The notes under the pieces: model-generated
Databases searched by the model: none
Seen by the model: the letters and a program-made list of their open reading frames with translations, nothing else
What the model was told of the DNA's origin: nothing
Position numbers and translations under genes: made by a program
Part shown: in pieces, positions 61,340 to 64,000 of the stretch
How positions within the stretch are numbered: the first letter of the stretch is position 1
How the letters are laid out: each line of letters opens with the position of its first letter
DNA from: Leishmania infantum JPCM5
Taxonomy: Eukaryota > Euglenozoa > Kinetoplastea > Trypanosomatida > Trypanosomatidae
Assembly (NCBI RefSeq): GCF_000002875.2
Contig: NC_009418.2
Coordinates: 914,130-978,129, forward strand
Length of the DNA stretch: 64,000 bases
Direction: 5' to 3'

Positions 61340-64000
61340 GACTAGGGCACTTTCCCAAAAAGTACCTGGATCACACGCACACACACACACACGCACACGC
61401 ACGCGAGCCGTCGCAAAAAGACAAGCCCACATCGAGGGAGGCCAAAGAGCAATGCACAGCCGCGCGCGCGCGCACTCAGAGCACTACGCAAACGGCAAGT
61501 GCTAAACAACCCCAACGGCAGCACGTTTTCTCTTTTCTTCTTTTCCAAGGACATGAAAGAGAGAGCGACAAAGAAAAAAAAGAAAGGGACTGAGCACGCA
61601 CGCGCACATGGAACGCTAAATTCACGTTCGATTCGATTGCCGAGAGGGAGGAAGATACGGTGACGATGAAAAGCATCGATTCGCCCAACACGCGAATAAA
61701 GAGACGAGAGGACCAAGAGAGAAGAGGGTGTGGAAGGGGGAGACCTCAGAGGTAAGAAAAATGAAGGAGAAAAGGGGAGAACAACGGCAACAGCCGAAAA
61801 AAGGGGGGTTTAGGAAGGGACAGTGGGAGGCAGGTGTAACAAAAACAGTTGTATAGATCCACGACAACAGTCAGAGGGAGTGAAGAACCACAACAATAGA
61901 GGGAAGTCCTTCAACAAAGAAAAGGATGAGGTGGGAGAGAAGAAACAAAAAGAAGAGAAAGAAGGAAGCAGTGAGGTGGGGCGTGGGGAGGAGGAAAGGC
62001 AAGGAGAACTGAGCCGGCTCTCCAAAGGAGGTTTTGAGAGCAGAGACCCAATAAGATGATGCAGATGGCGCGAAATGAAGATAGCGAAACCAAAGAAAAA
62101 AGAAAGAAGTGCGAAGCCAAGACACAAGAACGTAATGCGACTTCTCAGACATCTGCATTTAAAAGGCAACAACAACAAAAAAAAAAGAAACATGAACGCA
62201 TTGTCTCGTTGTTGTTTGCATTTTGTTTTTGCCTCCGTCATCACGTGAACTCTCTATCCTCGAACCATGTGTGATGTACCCTCCTTTTTTTTGCTTTTCT
62301 ACCCCTGGCTCCTTCCTTTTTTTTTTGCTGAGTAAAAGAAAAGAGGGAGGAGACAAACTGTGTGTGGCTGATCCATCGTGGTCGTGGTTTTTTTTTTCGT
62401 ATTATGCAGAAGCACATGCTTTGATTTTCATTCTTTTCTCTCTTCTTTGTGGATGGAAAAGGACTTCGACACCGTCTCGGTGTGGACATTGTCGTGCTTG
62501 ACGAGCGCCTAACACAACGTCGCCACCACCACCACCTCCTCCCGCTGCACTCATGTGTGGCAAAGGCACACAACAAAAACACAGGCACTCCTAAGTGTGA
62601 TCATACATAGTGATAGGACAAAAAAAGAAATGGCTACAAGTGAAAAAAACTGAAAGAAATACATACGGATGTGGTTGAAGAAGAGCAGTCAAAGGGCGGA
62701 AGACCGAGCTCTAGATCTATACATCATATTGAGATCACAAAAAAAAAAACGGGGAAGGCGGCGGGGGTGCGCGGGAAAAGGGTTCCAGGGGACCTCGAGG
62801 ATGAGGAGAAAAATAGAGAACAGCACACAAAGAAAAAGAAGGAAGAGGGTCAGAGGACGGAGAAAGACGCTGCCACACCCAAAGTAAGGAGAAAGGGCAG
62901 CTGCTTAGGACGGCACGCAAGGACACGCATGCACATATGTACATATATGCAAAAAGGCGCCATGAAGGGGGAGGGAAGGGGGGGCGAAAGACGAAGAGAC
63001 CTGAAAAAAAAAGGAAAAAGAGTTTGTTAGAAACAACAAGGCAATTATGTCACGGAGAAAAAAGAGGAGGAAGCATCCGCGTAGGTTGCGGAGCGGAGGA
63101 GCTGCATAGAAGGCATATCGGAGAGGAAGATGGAATGAAGGTGCAAAATTGGAAGCAGTTTACATGCGGTAAAGCACAAAAAGATCTTTTTTTTCTGTTG
63201 TTTGTTTTAATGTCGGCAGAAGAGAGAAACACACAGGAAAGAGATATACAACAGTTAACGTCACCGACGACAGAGAAGCTGAAAAAAAAGAGCGAAAGAG
63301 AAGGCCCCTTCAACTGTTCCAACAAAGAAAAAGGGGGAGAACAAAACACACACGCACAGGCAAGGCACATGATAAACAACATCAGCACGCGTCCGCGGAG
63401 AGAAATGAAAAGATGGTTGCGATGAAAGATGAGGGAGAGTAAAGAGACCTGTATAAGAGGGAAAAGGGGGAAAGGGGAGAAGGACTGTAGGAGAATAGAG
63501 GAGCTGAACAAGAGAGCACACAAACGCACACGCACATGAGTGCGAGGGAAAACAGAGAAACAGAGGGTCGGGGGAGGGAAGAAAGAAAATAGTTCCAAGG
63601 AGAAGGGGTCAAACCAAAGAAAAAGGGCAAAGAAAGCAGGAGGAGGGGGAGAGCAAAGAAGATGCACGACCTCACATGAGCACGAAGCATCACACACATA
63701 AGGCGGGAAGAGAGTAGTTCCAATGAAAAGAGCATGAGGAGGAGACTGATACGGAAACGACGAAGAGGAGATTTGGGCGCAAAAAAAAAGAAGTTCCAAG
63801 AAAAAAAGGCGCGGAAAACATGGAAAAGGAGGAATAAAATCACACACAGAAAAAGATAAGGTGATACAGAAATGCACGCGACCGCACTCACATACACACA
63901 ATCGCATCTTCACGCCTATAGACACCAAAGTAAAATATTTTCACGAGAGATTGTAAAAAAAAAGGGAAGACATCCACTTTACTCGAAAACACTTTACTGT

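Larger units (their letters stand above)
55711..64000. other. ORF-free, purine-skewed stretch of about 8.3 kb
   Basis: I see no protein-coding gene. Open frames here are short or composed of Phe/Leu/Ser/Pro runs that reflect pyrimidine-rich DNA. The plus strand is strongly purine-rich, with many A-runs and CA/GT runs, so the minus strand looks like transcribed trypanosomatid spacer. The simplest reading is the SEH1-like gene's 5' flank, plus a very long 3' UTR of a minus-strand gene beyond 64000. Within it, 56090-56475 is a SIDER-like remnant, and islands at about 57005-57190, 60225-60360 and 62200-62560 are pyrimidine-rich on plus. Confidence 0.55.

Noticed and set aside
62241..62290. GGTTCGAG on the minus strand, resembling a tRNA B box
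   Set aside because: The flanking bases cannot pair into a T-arm stem and no acceptor stem or A box is visible.
63050..63928. 292-codon minus frame near the window end
   Set aside because: Composition is dominated by Phe/Leu/Ser/Pro/Cys from pyrimidine-rich DNA, with no domain, so it looks like transcribed spacer.
1..64000. CRISPR arrays, operons, bacterial promoters or ribosome-binding sites
   Set aside because: The window is eukaryotic and trypanosomatid in type; the repeats seen are microsatellites and dispersed elements, with no regular repeat-spacer array.

Overview
The window reads as nuclear DNA of a trypanosomatid, most likely Leishmania or a close relative. All fifteen recognisable genes are intronless and lie on the minus strand. 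They are separated by long (0.4-5 kb) low-complexity spacers whose coding strand is rich in polypyrimidine (seen on the plus strand as poly-purine). This is the layout of one polycistronic unit processed by spliced-leader trans-splicing. For most genes the first AG after a pyrimidine tract lies 1-70 nt before the chosen ATG. Dispersed GC-rich repeats resemble Leishmania SIDER-type degenerate retroposons. The species assignment is an inference from layout and protein similarity; no database was consulted.

Layout in transcription order (high to low coordinates): an ORF-free stretch of about 8.3 kb (55711-64000); a SEH1/SEC13-like WD40 protein; a leucine-rich-repeat protein; a CCDC146/MBO2-type coiled-coil protein; a protein with a weak FHA-like core; two neighbouring paralogous two-transmembrane proteins; ribosomal protein eL33; a GTPBP1/2-type translational GTPase; a repeat-rich spacer (28.3-33.2 kb); a GBF1/Gea-type Sec7 ARF exchange factor; a small zinc-ribbon protein; a TPR-DnaJ co-chaperone; ALG2 mannosyltransferase; a fold-type IV (class IV) aminotransferase; an unidentified 334-aa protein; a centrin; and a 4.5 kb gene-free end with another repeat copy.

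The genes form no single pathway, as expected for a trypanosomatid unit. They cover the secretory pathway (GBF1-like GEF, ALG2), flagellum or basal body (centrin, CCDC146), translation (eL33, GTPBP), chaperones (TPR-J) and possibly nuclear pore or SEA complex (SEH1-like).

The most notable DNA structure is a 1,085-bp near-identical direct repeat (2319-3403 and 30732-31816, constant offset 28,413 bp). It brackets seven genes and could support circular amplification or deletion. Three near-identical SIDER-like elements (8074-8606 and 44113-44645 on minus, 28898-29372 inverted) could support linear inverted amplicons. The most notable protein observations are the gap-free paralogy of the two small membrane proteins, an Asp in place of the catalytic His of the GTPBP, and a mixed brefeldin-A signature in the Sec7 domain.
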